Source of the DNA: Erythrobacter sp. HKB08
GTDB lineage: Bacteria; Pseudomonadota; Alphaproteobacteria; Sphingomonadales; Sphingomonadaceae
Direction: 5' to 3'
DNA length: 64,000 nucleotides
NCBI RefSeq assembly: GCF_004114695.1
Contig: NZ_CP035310.1
Location: 434,001-498,000 of the forward strand
Position numbers and translations under genes: made by a program. A model generated the notes under the pieces. It saw only the letters and a program-made list of their open reading frames with translations, made no database searches and was not told the origin of the DNA. Below are positions 51,970-60,829 of the stretch, piece after piece; the stretch's first letter is position 1; each line of letters opens with the position of its first letter.

Positions 51970-52024
51970 GCCATCCGGACCGGACACGGTATTATTTTAC
52001 CTCCGCCGAGACCCCCGGAAATGC

Positions 52025-52053
52025 TTGACTTGCACGCCGCAAGCGACCAATTG
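52025..52053 (+). promoter_or_regulatory. Possible rplM-rpsI promoter
   Basis: TTGACT (52025-52030) and CAATTG (52048-52053) are separated by 17 bases. The implied start near 52060 lies just before a stable hairpin. The -10 match is poor. Confidence 0.35.
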
Positions 52054-52066
52054 GCGCTCGCTGAGT

Positions 52067-52090
52067 GGCCCGGATCGGAAGATTCGGGCC
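52067..52090 (+). promoter_or_regulatory. Leader hairpin of the rplM-rpsI operon
   Basis: GGCCCGGATC and GATTCGGGCC form a 10-bp stem (one G-U pair) capped by the GNRA loop GGAA. It lies about 60 bases before the rplM start. It may be an autoregulatory binding site for L13 or a structural leader. No U-run follows. Confidence 0.45.
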
Positions 52091-52152
52091 CCATTGTTTG
52101 GCCGGACCCATGTGGGGAAGGCCGCACGACACTTAGGAACGGATACAAAGCC

Positions 52153-52632
52153 ATGAAGGCTCTCACCAAGGTGACCCGGTCGATCAAGCCGGCCGAGGTC
52201 GAAAAGAAATGGCACCTGATCGATGCCGAAGGCCTCGTCGTCGGTCGCGTCGCTTCGATCATCGCCAACATCCTGCGCGGCAAGCACAAGCCGAGCTTCA
52301 CCCCGCACGTCGATTGCGGTGACCACGTCATCGTCATCAACGCCGACAAGGTGAAGTTCACCGGCAAGAAGGCTTCGGACAAGCGCTATTACAAGCATAC
52401 CGGTTATCCGGGCGGCATCAAGGAAATCAGCCCCGAGAAGGTTCTCGAAGGCCGTTTCCCCGAGCGCGTCCTTGAAAAGGCCGTCGAGCGCATGATCCCG
52501 CGTGGTCCGCTGGGCCGCCAGCAGATGAAGGCGCTGCACCTCTATGCCGGCACCGAGCACCCGCATGACGGCCAGAAGCCGGAAGTGCTCGACGTTGCCT
52601 CGATGAACCGCAAGAACAAGGCTACCGCGTGA
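52153..52632 (+). CDS. rplM: 50S ribosomal protein L13
   Basis: This 159-residue protein has the L13 signatures [38 protein letters not shown] and [28 protein letters not shown] 52153 is the conserved start. Its TGA overlaps the ATG of rpsI by one base, the usual L13-S9 pair. Confidence 0.98.
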   Translation: MKALTKVTRSIKPAEVEKKWHLIDAEGLVVGRVASIIANILRGKHKPSFTPHVDCGDHVIVINADKVKFTGKKASDKRYYKHTGYPGGIKEISPEKVLEGRFPERVLEKAVERMIPRGPLGRQQMKALHLYAGTEHPHDGQKPEVLDVASMNRKNKATA

Positions 52633-53147
52633 TGGCTGACGAAAAGAACACCGTTTCCGACCTGTCGGAACTCAAGGACATCGCCGGCGACGCTCCGGAA
52701 GCCGATGCCGCGAAGATCGCAGAATCGACCGCCCCGCTGCGCGAGCAGGAGCTCGACAAGCAGGGCCGCGCCTATGCAACCGGTCGTCGTAAGGACGCTA
52801 CCGCTCGCGTCTGGCTGAAGCCGGGCACCGGCAAGATCACGATCAATGGCCGCGACCAGGAAGTGTATTTCGCACGTCCGACGCTCCGCCTGATCATCGA
52901 CCAGCCGTTCTCGATCACCGATCGCCAGGGCCAGTACGACATCGTCGCCACCGTTCGCGGCGGCGGTCTCTCGGGCCAGGCCGGTGCGGTCAAGCACGGC
53001 ATCTCGCAGGCTCTCGCCAAGTACGAGCCGGAGCTTCGCGCTACGGTCAAGGCTGCCGGCTTCCTCACCCGCGACAGCCGCGTGGTCGAGCGTAAGAAGT
53101 ACGGCCGCGCCAAGGCACGCCGCAGCTTCCAGTTCTCGAAGCGCTAA
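52632..53147 (+). CDS. rpsI: 30S ribosomal protein S9
   Basis: This 171-residue protein has an acidic N-terminal extension of about 45 residues, followed by the S9 core [21 protein letters not shown]. The family's [27 protein letters not shown]-type end is present, with the terminal KR that reaches the P site. ATG 52632 is chosen; GTG 52629 is adjacent. Confidence 0.98.
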   Translation: MADEKNTVSDLSELKDIAGDAPEADAAKIAESTAPLREQELDKQGRAYATGRRKDATARVWLKPGTGKITINGRDQEVYFARPTLRLIIDQPFSITDRQGQYDIVATVRGGGLSGQAGAVKHGISQALAKYEPELRATVKAAGFLTRDSRVVERKKYGRAKARRSFQFSKR

Positions 53148-53176
53148 GTTTCGAAGCTCGAACGAATTACGAAAAG

Positions 53177-53205
53177 GGGCGGTCCGGCAACGGGCCGCCC
53201 TTTTT
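53177..53205 (+). terminator. rplM-rpsI terminator
   Basis: GGGCGGTCCG and CGGGCCGCCC pair (one G-U) around a GCAA loop, followed by T5. An A4 run on the left side could let it act on the convergent gene as well. It starts 30 bases after rpsI. Confidence 0.85.
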
Positions 53206-53214
53206 CCATGTGCG

Positions 53215-53970
53215 CTATGCGGAGGGTGCGCGGTCGCGGCGCTCGACGTCGATCGCACCTTGGCGATCGACTGTCACGACATTGTAGGACGGGTCCGCCC
53301 CGCGCAGCCGGGTCGACAGCGTGCCCGCCCCGATCATGCGCATTGCATGGTTGCCGCGCGAGCGGACCTGGTCGAATGGCAGGTGGACATGACCCGTCAG
53401 CACTGCATCGGCCCCTGCCCTCGCCAGTTCCTCGAATGCCATGTCGCCGCGGATCGTCGGGTTCTTCCCGCCGTCCTCTGCCGGCAGCAGCGGGTGGTGG
53501 CAGGCGACGAGCTTGGGCCGCGGATCGCTGCGCAGTTCTTCCAGTCGCTGGAGCGCCGCATCGAGCTTGCGCCGCTTGACCACCCCGTCCGACCACGGAA
53601 AGCGCAGCTGCGCGCGCACATTGGTGTCGAAGGGCACGACGAGCACATGCTCCAGGCTGAGCTCGCTTCCCACCGCATCGCTCAACGCGCCGTAGCGCTT
53701 GTAGGGCTGGGTGAAGCGCTCCCACAGATTGTAATAGGGCATGTCGTGATTGCCGGGTTGCAGCATGATCGGCACGCCGAGCGAGGCGAACCAGTCCTGC
53801 GCCATGCGATACTGCCTGTGCGTCGCGCGCTGGGTGAGATCGCCGGTGCAGATCACCGCATCGGGCTGCTCGCGCGCGACATCGCTCGCGAACCAGTCGA
53901 GCGCCCCGCGGTCCTCGACCCCGAAGTGCACGTCGCTCACGTGGAAGATGCAGGTCGCTTCGCTGGCCAT
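53215..53970 (-). CDS. Calcineurin-like metallophosphoesterase
   Basis: This 251-residue protein has the five metal motifs in order: DVHF (about residue 12), GDLT, GNHD, HHP and GHVH. This is the cAMP phosphodiesterase/CpdA-like superfamily, with two metals at the active site. The substrate cannot be read from the sequence. No signal peptide is visible. It converges on the rpsI terminator. Confidence 0.9.
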   Translation of the reverse strand: MASEATCIFHVSDVHFGVEDRGALDWFASDVAREQPDAVICTGDLTQRATHRQYRMAQDWFASLGVPIMLQPGNHDMPYYNLWERFTQPYKRYGALSDAVGSELSLEHVLVVPFDTNVRAQLRFPWSDGVVKRRKLDAALQRLEELRSDPRPKLVACHHPLLPAEDGGKNPTIRGDMAFEELARAGADAVLTGHVHLPFDQVRSRGNHAMRMIGAGTLSTRLRGADPSYNVVTVDRQGAIDVERRDRAPSA

Positions 53971-54001
53971 GTCAGGCGGTTAGCAGCCTTCTGACGTGTG
54001 T

Positions 54002-54280
54002 CTAGATACGCCCGCTCAGGATGAGCCACGCCGACAGGCCGTTGAGCAGCGAATAGATCGCATAGGCCCAAACGACGCTCGGCCAGCCGTTCGCGCCGAG
54101 GGCGAGCGCGGCCAGCAGTATGAGGAATTCGCAGGCGAAGGCGATCTTCTTCCCGTGCCCGCTCGAGAAGACCGACATCTGGCCCAGCAGCGGGTGGCCG
54201 CTTTCCATCACGGCCTTGTGAACGGCGAAATTGCCGATTCCGAACAAAAAGATGATCCCCAGAACAACAAAAGCAGCCAT
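54002..54280 (-). CDS. Small integral membrane protein
   Basis: This 92-residue protein has three hydrophobic helices (about 3-22, 45-62 and 66-86) and a short basic loop with SSGHGKK. It lies 31 bases upstream of the metallophosphoesterase gene on the same strand. The family is not recognised. Confidence 0.7.
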   Translation of the reverse strand: MAAFVVLGIIFLFGIGNFAVHKAVMESGHPLLGQMSVFSSGHGKKIAFACEFLILLAALALGANGWPSVVWAYAIYSLLNGLSAWLILSGRI

Positions 54281-54491
54281 TGTGTCAGTTTCGCATAATC
54301 ATTCGTCCGATGCCAACCGCCGTTTGTCGGACGTTTTTCGCCATCTGTCCGCAAGGCCCCTCCCCGGTCGGACGGATGACGCGTGTAATCGACCTCCGGA
54401 TGCGACTCACCCGGCCGCTGCGTAGAACAACAATCAGCGGCAAGCCTTTCGCCCCCCTAACTCGGAAAGGCCCGCAGTTGGAGGAAGACTT

Positions 54492-54797
54492 ATGAAACGC
54501 CCCCTTATCGCCACCCTGTCGGCAGCCCTGGCTCTCGGTACCGTTGCAGCCCCCGCAATCGCCGGTGAGACCCACCTCAAGGTCGCCTATGCCGACCTCA
54601 ACCTCAACACCGTTGCCGGGCAGGAAACTCTCGAGCGCCGGATCGACGCGGCTGCCAAGAAGGCCTGTGGCTACGACGAGATCCGTACCGGTACCCGGAT
54701 GCAGAACCGCGAAGTCACCCGCTGCTATCGCCAGGCCAAGAAGCAGGCGACCACGCAGATGGCCAGCGTCGTCAGCGACGCACGTCTCGGCGGCTAA
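54492..54797 (+). CDS. UrcA family exported protein
   Basis: This 101-residue protein has a signal peptide (1-24), then VAYADLNLNTVAGQETLERRIDAA, the UrcA-family core. A cysteine pair (in AAKKACGY and VTRCYRQAK) probably forms a disulfide. GGAGGAAG precedes the start. UrcA proteins are common in sphingomonads and of unknown function. The 211 bases upstream are free of genes and contain a small CCTTTC/GAAAGG hairpin. Confidence 0.88.
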   Translation: MKRPLIATLSAALALGTVAAPAIAGETHLKVAYADLNLNTVAGQETLERRIDAAAKKACGYDEIRTGTRMQNREVTRCYRQAKKQATTQMASVVSDARLGG

Positions 54798-54855
54798 ACG
54801 CCCGGATCACCCCCTCACTCTCCTGCCGTGCGCACCCCGATAAGCCATGGCAGCG

Positions 54856-54898
54856 AGGCCCGGATCGGACCAGTCCCCCGATCCGGGCCTTCTTTTTT
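54856..54898 (+). terminator. UrcA terminator
   Basis: AGGCCCGGATCGG and CCGATCCGGGCCT form a perfect 13-bp stem with a 9-base loop, followed by TTCTTTTTT. This is a strong intrinsic terminator. Confidence 0.88.
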
Positions 54899-54922
54899 GC
54901 GCGGCAGCCACGCACCACCACA

Positions 54923-54945
54923 CCCCGATCGAGCGGGGCCTTTTT
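54923..54945 (+). terminator. Second, tandem terminator
   Basis: CCCCG and CGGGG pair around ATCGAG, then CC and T5 follow, 25 bases after the first terminator. It probably backs up the first one and protects the convergent LytTR gene. Confidence 0.6.
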
Positions 54946-54975
54946 CATGTGCAGTGCTGTCAGGATCGTGCCGCC

Positions 54976-55716
54976 TCAGCGGCCGGCCATCGCCTTGACC
55001 TTGGACAGGTAGGTGCGGCCGATACGCAGGGCCTCGCCATCCTCCAGTTCGACCGACCACACGCCGAGGCCGTCATGCCGCAGGCCGCGAATGGCTTCGC
55101 GCCGCAGGATGGTGGATCGGTGGATGCGGATGAACTCGGCAGGATCGAGGCGCTTCTCGAGCCCTGCGATGGTCTGCAAGAGCAGGTAGGTCCGGTCGGC
55201 GACGTAGAGGCGCACGTAATCGCGCTCCGCATCGATGCGGCTGACCTGGCCGACGTCGATCCGTAGCAGCTCCGAGCGATGCGGGACCCACAGCTCGGTG
55301 AGCCACTCGCTTTCCTTTGCGCTCACTTCGCCCTGGCGTTTGACTGCACGCTCGATCGCCCGGCCGAGCCGTTCGGGCGCGACCGGCTTGAGCACGTAGT
55401 CGACCGCGTCGAGGTCGAACGCCTCGACGGCGAAATGGTCGTGGGCGGTCACGAAGATCACCGCGGGCTTGTTTTCCTGGTCGGCCAGCTTTCGCGCAAC
55501 CGAAAGGCCGTCCATCTCGGGCATGGTCATGTCGAGCAGGACGAGATCCGGTTCGAGCGCTTCGACCAGCCGCAAGGCGGCCGCGCCGTCATTTGCCGTG
55601 CCGACGACCGCAAGATCGTCGAGCTTGGCGCAGATCACCTGCATGCGCTCGACCGCGAGCGGCTCGTCATCGACGATCAGGGTGCGCATCGCGGGGGTCT
55701 TTTCGGTGTCGCTCAT
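54976..55716 (-). CDS. LytTR-family response regulator
   Basis: This 246-residue protein starts at ATG 55716, after a GAGGGACAG site. The receiver domain has LIVDDEPLAVERM, phospho-acceptor Asp in LLDMTMPEMDG, VTAHDHF and LKPV. The LytTR DNA-binding domain (about 145-246) has RIDAERDYVRLYV and FIRIHRSTIL. It lies seven bases downstream of its kinase gene. Confidence 0.93.
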   Translation of the reverse strand: MSDTEKTPAMRTLIVDDEPLAVERMQVICAKLDDLAVVGTANDGAAALRLVEALEPDLVLLDMTMPEMDGLSVARKLADQENKPAVIFVTAHDHFAVEAFDLDAVDYVLKPVAPERLGRAIERAVKRQGEVSAKESEWLTELWVPHRSELLRIDVGQVSRIDAERDYVRLYVADRTYLLLQTIAGLEKRLDPAEFIRIHRSTILRREAIRGLRHDGLGVWSVELEDGEALRIGRTYLSKVKAMAGR

Positions 55717-55723
55717 CTGTCCC

Positions 55724-56956
55724 TCACCCGTGCTTTCTAAGCGGGAGGCGAATCTCGGTGCAATAGCCCGCTTCGGTCGGGCCGGAGGTGATGCTGGCTT
55801 CCTTGCCGAACAGCGCTTCGAGACGGTCGCGGACATTGGTCAGTCCGATGCCGAAGCCCGGTTCGCCGAGGCCGTCGGCACCCGGGCCATCGTCGCACAC
55901 GGTGACGGCGAGCCGCCCGTAATCCTCGCGCGCGGCAACGGTGATGGTCACCGGACGGGTAACCGGCGCAACACCGTATTTGACCGAGTTCTCGATCAGC
56001 GGCTGCAGGATCATGCCCGGAATGCGCGCATCCGACAGCTCGCCCGGCAAATCGAAGACCGGAATGAGCCGTTCGGGGAAGCGGACCGATTCGATCTCGA
56101 GGTAATGCGCCTGCAGCGCGAATTCGTCTGCCAGCGCGACATCCGAAGTCGGCTCGACCGCGAGGCTGTGGCGGTAGAAGCTGCTCATCGCCTGGATCAT
56201 TTCCTCGGCGCGCTCGGGCTTGCCGGTCATCACCAGCGCGCTGAGCGAATTGAGCGAGTTGAACAGGAAGTGCGGATTGACCTGGTAGCGCAGCGATCGC
56301 AGCTCCGCCGCCTTGGCTGCGCTGCGGAAACGCTCGCCGCGCCGTTCGGCCGCACGCGCCTGCGATCCGGCGAACATGGCGAGATAGAGCGCAGCCCAGG
56401 AGAGAAAGAGGAAGTAGCGGCTGACCGCCATGTCGAGCAGGCCGAGCCACTGGAACTGCTCCAGCTCGGCTTCGCGGCGCGCCTGTTCCTCGGCCATAGC
56501 CTCTTCGAATTCCTCGCTGCGCGCACCGACGTCGTCGAGCACGCCGCCGGTGTCCTTCGGGCGCAGGCGGTTGAATTCGCGCTCCTGCACCTTCTGGTTG
56601 ATCTGCTCCTGCACGGGGAGGAACATGACCTGGTTGATCTGCGCGATGAGGCCGGCCGCCGGCAGCGCGAGCAGCAGGGCGGCAGTGATCTTGACCCACA
56701 TGGCACGCAGGTCGGTCAGGCGCAGCAGCAGCCACATTACCGTCGTGACAGCCACGCCGCCCATGCAGACCACCGCACGGCGCCAGAGCATCTCCTGCTG
56801 CAAATCCAGGCCGAAGGCTTGCTGCAGCTCGTAGGAAAGAATGAAGCCGCGGAGGGTGGTCAGCAGGAAATAGGCCACCCACAGGCCGATGATGGAAAGA
56901 GCGACGACCTTTACGGGAAGGGTCGGGTCTTCGTTAATCTGGTGTTCACGCGCCAT
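55724..56956 (-). CDS. LytS/AlgZ-type sensor histidine kinase
   Basis: This 410-residue protein has four hydrophobic segments. About 70 charged residues (115-185), rich in Glu and Arg, lie between helices 3 and 4 and may be a periplasmic coiled-coil sensor loop. The His_kinase core has YQVNPHFLFNSLNSLSAL, the N box LIENSVKYGV and DDGPGADGLGEPGFGIGLTNVRDR. It forms a pair with the regulator encoded next to it and is a paralogue of the kinase at 16.7 kb. Confidence 0.92.
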   Translation of the reverse strand: MAREHQINEDPTLPVKVVALSIIGLWVAYFLLTTLRGFILSYELQQAFGLDLQQEMLWRRAVVCMGGVAVTTVMWLLLRLTDLRAMWVKITAALLLALPAAGLIAQINQVMFLPVQEQINQKVQEREFNRLRPKDTGGVLDDVGARSEEFEEAMAEEQARREAELEQFQWLGLLDMAVSRYFLFLSWAALYLAMFAGSQARAAERRGERFRSAAKAAELRSLRYQVNPHFLFNSLNSLSALVMTGKPERAEEMIQAMSSFYRHSLAVEPTSDVALADEFALQAHYLEIESVRFPERLIPVFDLPGELSDARIPGMILQPLIENSVKYGVAPVTRPVTITVAAREDYGRLAVTVCDDGPGADGLGEPGFGIGLTNVRDRLEALFGKEASITSGPTEAGYCTEIRLPLRKHG

Positions 56957-57061
56957 TATGCCGCAACTTCTATCCCCCGCGCGCGCAGCAAGCCAGCGCC
57001 ACGGTCGGCTGGAATCGCCCGTTCGTCGAGGGATTGGCGGCGCTGGACCGCCCGTCGGACC

Positions 57062-58588
57062 CTATGAGGTTTCGAGCAGGCCTTCCTCGGCGATCTTCTT
57101 CTTCCAGCGCGCCGGGGCGAGCGTGTGGACGTTGTTGCCCTGCGCATCGACCGCGACGGTGACCGGCATGTTCTCGACCGTGAATTCGTAGATCGCTTCC
57201 ATGCCGAGGTCTTCGAAACCGACGACCTTGGCTTCCTTGATCGCGCGGGCAACGAGATAGGCCGCGCCGCCCGTCGCCATCAGGTAGGCGACCTTGAAGC
57301 GGCTGATCACGTCGACTGCATCGGCCCCGCGCTCGGCCTTGCCGATCATCGCGAGCAGGCCCTGGTCGAGCATCATCTCGGTGAACTTGTCCATCCGCGT
57401 CGCGGTGGTCGGGCCGGCGGGTCCGACGACCTCGCCCATCACCGGGTCGACCGGGCCGACGTAGTAGATCGCGCGGCCCTTGAAATCGACGGGCAGCTCC
57501 TCGCCCTTGGCGAGCATGTCCTGGATGCGCTTGTGCGCCGCATCGCGCCCGGTGAGCATCTTGCCCGAAAGCAGCAGGCGATCACCATGATCCCAGCTCG
57601 CCACTTCTTCCGGCGTCAGCGTATCGAGATTGACGCGCTTGGCCGCGCTGTCGGGCTGCCAGTTCACATCGGGCCATTCGTCGAGCTTGGGCGGCTCGAG
57701 ATAGGCAGGCCCACTGCCGTCGAGCGTGAAATGCGCGTGGCGGGTGGCCGCGCAGTTCGGGATCATCGCGACCGGCTTGCCCGCTGCGTGGCAGGGCGCA
57801 TCGTAGATTTTCACGTCGAGCACGGTCGACAGCCCGCCAAGCCCCTGCGCACCGACACCCTGCGCGTTGACCGCGTCGTAGATGTCGATCCGCAGCTTCT
57901 CGATATCGGTCTTGGGCCCGCGCTGCTTCAATTGCGCCATGTCGATCGGGTCCATCAGCGACTGCTTGGCGAGCTTCATGCAATGCTCCGCCGTGCCGCC
58001 GATACCGATGCCGAGCATGCCCGGCGGGCACCAGCCGGCGCCCATCGAGGGAATCTGCTCGATCACCCAGTCGACGATATTGTCGCTCGGGTTCATCATC
58101 TTGAACTTGGACTTGTTTTCGCTGCCGCCACCCTTGGCCGCGACATCGATGTCGACCCTGTCGCCCGGCACCATCTCGACCGAGAGGACGCAAGGCGTGT
58201 TGTCGCGCGTGTTGCGGCGGGTGAAGGCCGGGTCGGCGAGAATCGAGGCGCGCAGCTTGTTGTCGGGATGATTGTAGGCGCGGCGCACGCCCTCATCGAC
58301 GACGTCCTGCAGGCTCATCGCCGAATCGAGGCGGCAGTTCTGGCCCCATTTGACGAAGACGTTGACGATCCCGGTGTCCTGGCAGATCGGGCGGTGGCCC
58401 TCGGCGCACATGCGGCTGTTGGTCAGGATCTGCGCGATCGCGTCCTTCGCCGCCGGGCCCTGCTCCGCCTCGTAGGCTTCGCCCAGCGCACGGATGTAGT
58501 CCATCGGGTGGTAGTAGGAGATGAACTGGAGGGCGTCGGCCACGCTCTCGATCAGGTCGCTCTCGCGGATGACTGTCATGTCGCTCAT
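57062..58588 (-). CDS. fumA: Fumarate hydratase, class I (4Fe-4S)
   Basis: This 508-residue enzyme hydrates fumarate to malate in the citric acid cycle. ATG 58588 gives the best spacing from GGAG; ATG 58597 is too close. Motifs are RPICQDTGIVNVFVKWG with a cluster Cys, KGGGSENKSKF, GWCPPGMLGIGIGG, and the C-terminal SGKMLTGRDAAHKR, followed by VVGPAGPTTATRM. The oxygen-labile 4Fe-4S cluster should be bound by three Cys residues. It depends on the suf system found elsewhere in this window. Confidence 0.95.
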   Translation of the reverse strand: MSDMTVIRESDLIESVADALQFISYYHPMDYIRALGEAYEAEQGPAAKDAIAQILTNSRMCAEGHRPICQDTGIVNVFVKWGQNCRLDSAMSLQDVVDEGVRRAYNHPDNKLRASILADPAFTRRNTRDNTPCVLSVEMVPGDRVDIDVAAKGGGSENKSKFKMMNPSDNIVDWVIEQIPSMGAGWCPPGMLGIGIGGTAEHCMKLAKQSLMDPIDMAQLKQRGPKTDIEKLRIDIYDAVNAQGVGAQGLGGLSTVLDVKIYDAPCHAAGKPVAMIPNCAATRHAHFTLDGSGPAYLEPPKLDEWPDVNWQPDSAAKRVNLDTLTPEEVASWDHGDRLLLSGKMLTGRDAAHKRIQDMLAKGEELPVDFKGRAIYYVGPVDPVMGEVVGPAGPTTATRMDKFTEMMLDQGLLAMIGKAERGADAVDVISRFKVAYLMATGGAAYLVARAIKEAKVVGFEDLGMEAIYEFTVENMPVTVAVDAQGNNVHTLAPARWKKKIAEEGLLETS

Positions 58589-58693
58589 CGAATCCATACT
58601 CCTTCCGGTCGATTGCGGCCTCCCATAGAACCGCCCCGCCCCTAGCGTCAAAGCGCTTGGCCGATGAGCCTCTTGCGCCTATTGCGAGGGCCG

Positions 58694-58721
58694 TTGACCA
58701 ACTGTGTTATTGGTGTAAGAC
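58694..58721 (+). promoter_or_regulatory. Possible promoter of the PIMT-like/tolC genes
   Basis: TTGACC (58694-58699) and TAAGAC (58716-58721) are separated by 16 bases. The implied start falls close to the ATGs at 58724 and 58730, so the message may have almost no leader. Confidence 0.4.
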
Positions 58722-58723
58722 AC

Positions 58724-59308
58724 ATGACTATGAATTTCGAAGCCGCCCGCCGTGCGATGATCGACAGCCAGCTGCGCACCAGCGGCGTGAACGAGGATTT
58801 CGTGCTCTCCCGCATGAGCACCGTCGCGCGCGAGGATTTCGTGCCGGAAGCATCGCGCAACGTCGCCTATATCGACCGCGCGATCCCGCTCGCCAATGGC
58901 CGCCGCATGGCCGCACCGCTGTTCTACGGTATGGTGCTGGCCGAAGCGCAGCCGTCTGCGGACGACAGCGTTCTGATCTTCGATGCCGGTAGCGGCTATC
59001 TCGCCGAGCTGGTCCGCCCGCTGGTCGCCTCGGTCGACACGGTCGATCCGGAAGAGGCTGCCGCCAAGTCGAGCAAGCGCAAGACCTATTCGCTCGTGCT
59101 GGTCGACGGCGCGATCGAGGAAGTCTCGCCGCATCTCGCAAAGCGTATCGCCGATGGCGGCCGGATCGTGACCGGCCTGTCCAGGGATGGCGTCACCCGC
59201 CTCGCCATCGGTCGCAAGACCAATAGCGATGTCGCGCTGCTGCCGCTCGCCGAGATCGGCATCCCGCGCCTTTCCGAATTCGACAAGCCGAAAGCCTGGA
59301 GCTTCTGA
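58724..59308 (+). CDS. Degenerate protein-L-isoaspartate O-methyltransferase-like protein
   Basis: This 194-residue protein keeps the PIMT N-terminus (MIDSQLRTSGVNEDFVLSRMSTVAREDFVP). It lacks the GQTISQP loop, and the SAM-binding region is shortened (FDAGSGYLAELV, followed directly by the end of the fold). About 45 residues of the usual core are missing, so methyltransferase activity is doubtful. In alphaproteobacteria such a short PIMT homologue commonly precedes tolC, as here, with one base between the genes. Confidence 0.8.
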   Translation: MTMNFEAARRAMIDSQLRTSGVNEDFVLSRMSTVAREDFVPEASRNVAYIDRAIPLANGRRMAAPLFYGMVLAEAQPSADDSVLIFDAGSGYLAELVRPLVASVDTVDPEEAAAKSSKRKTYSLVLVDGAIEEVSPHLAKRIADGGRIVTGLSRDGVTRLAIGRKTNSDVALLPLAEIGIPRLSEFDKPKAWSF

Positions 59309-59309
59309 C

Positions 59310-60800
59310 ATGATACGACCGGGGGGGATTACAGCCCTGCTTCTCGGGGCAGCCTGCATTGCCACCCCGGCACAGGCCGACACGCTGCGCGAAGCGCTGG
59401 CTGAGGCCTATGTCACCAATCCGACGCTCGAAGCGGCCCGCGCCCAGCAGCGCGCAACCGACGAGACGGTGCAGATCGAACGCTCGCAGGGCCTGCCGGC
59501 TGTCGAAGGCTCAGGCGCCCTGACCGAGTTCCTGCGCCAGAACTCGACCAGCTTCTTCACCCCCGACCGCGTGCTGACCGCCGGTGTCGACCTTTCCGTG
59601 CCGATCTATTCGGGCGGCGCGGTCAGGAACTCGGTGCGTGCGGCCAAGGAACGCGTCGCGGCCGGCAGGGCGGACCTGCGCGGCATCGAGAGCGCGCTCT
59701 TCAGCCAGGTGGTCGCGGCCTATATGGACGTGATCCGCAATGAAGCGATCGTCGGCCTCAACGCGAATCAGGTCGACGTGCTCGCGGTGAACCTCCAGGC
59801 GACGACCGACCGTTTCGAGATCGGCGACCTTACCCGCACCGACATCGCCCAGTCGCAGTCGCGCCTCTCGCTTGCACAGAGCGACCTTCGCTCGGCGCAG
59901 GCCAATTTGATTGCCGCACGCGAGACCTACATCCGCCTCGTCGGCAGTGCGCCCGACGATCTCCAGCCGCCTCCGCCGCTGCCCGGCCTGCCTGCCTCGG
60001 CGGACGAGGCGGTCGACTACGCGCTCGAGAACAATCCCGACATCATCGCCGCGCGCGAGAGGGCGCAGGCCGCCGGATACGACATCGAAGTTGCCGGATC
60101 GCAGCGCCTGCCGCGCCTGTCGGTCTTCGCCGGCTACGACTACCAGAACACCCTCGGCAGCGTGGCCGACCGTCCGCTCGATCCGGACGATCCCAACAGC
60201 CCGACCGTGCCGAGCGACCAGACCGCCACGGCTGCACAGGCCGGTATTTCGCTGCGCATCCCGATCTTCCAAGGCGGCCGTCCCGCCGCGCTCCAGCGCC
60301 AGGCGACCGCGCGCGCCTCGGCAGCCTTCGAGCAGGTCATCGCCGCCGAACGCGAAGCGATCGCGCAGACCCGCGCCGCCTATTCGAGCTGGCTTGCGGC
60401 CAATGCGATCATCGAAAGCTCGCAAACGGCAGTCGATGCCGCCGAGCTCAGCCTCGAAGGCGTTCGCGCGGAAAACTCGATCGGCAACCGCACCATCCTC
60501 GACGTGCTCAATGCCGAGCAGGAACTGCTGCAGTCGCGCGTCCAGCTCGTCACCGCGCGGCGCAATGCCTATGTCGCAGGCTTCTCGCTGCTGGCCGCAA
60601 TGGGCCGCGCCGAAGCGCGCGATCTCGGCCTCGACGACGAGGGCGTGCTCTACGACCCGGTGGTCAATTACGACCGGGTGAGCGGGCGTATCTGGGACTG
60701 GGACCGCGACCCTGCGCCGGAAGCCAAGTCCACGAGAACCGTTGACATTCCGGCCCCTACGGCGGAGATTCCGGCAAACGATTCACCGGCCGGGAACTGA
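59310..60800 (+). CDS. tolC: TolC family outer membrane efflux protein
   Basis: This 496-residue protein has a signal peptide (1-23) and two OEP repeats. ADTLREALAEAYVTNPTLEAAR starts the first, and DEAVDYALENNPDIIAAR the second. SVPIYSGGAVRNSV and RIPIFQGGRPAAL mark the beta-barrel strands, and NRTILDVLNAEQELLQSR is near the end of repeat 2. It should form the trimeric exit channel of tripartite export systems. No fusion protein or pump gene is adjacent. The tail of about 40 residues is Pro-rich. Confidence 0.95.
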   Translation: MIRPGGITALLLGAACIATPAQADTLREALAEAYVTNPTLEAARAQQRATDETVQIERSQGLPAVEGSGALTEFLRQNSTSFFTPDRVLTAGVDLSVPIYSGGAVRNSVRAAKERVAAGRADLRGIESALFSQVVAAYMDVIRNEAIVGLNANQVDVLAVNLQATTDRFEIGDLTRTDIAQSQSRLSLAQSDLRSAQANLIAARETYIRLVGSAPDDLQPPPPLPGLPASADEAVDYALENNPDIIAARERAQAAGYDIEVAGSQRLPRLSVFAGYDYQNTLGSVADRPLDPDDPNSPTVPSDQTATAAQAGISLRIPIFQGGRPAALQRQATARASAAFEQVIAAEREAIAQTRAAYSSWLAANAIIESSQTAVDAAELSLEGVRAENSIGNRTILDVLNAEQELLQSRVQLVTARRNAYVAGFSLLAAMGRAEARDLGLDDEGVLYDPVVNYDRVSGRIWDWDRDPAPEAKSTRTVDIPAPTAEIPANDSPAGN

Positions 60801-60829
60801 TTCACCGGCCACATCGGGGGCAAAGGGTC

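Noticed and set aside
54285-54575. Small minus-strand gene opposite the UrcA promoter region
   Set aside because: The frame is Cys/Gly-rich without known motifs, and it covers the UrcA ribosome binding site and signal-peptide codons, so the UrcA gene is the better explanation.
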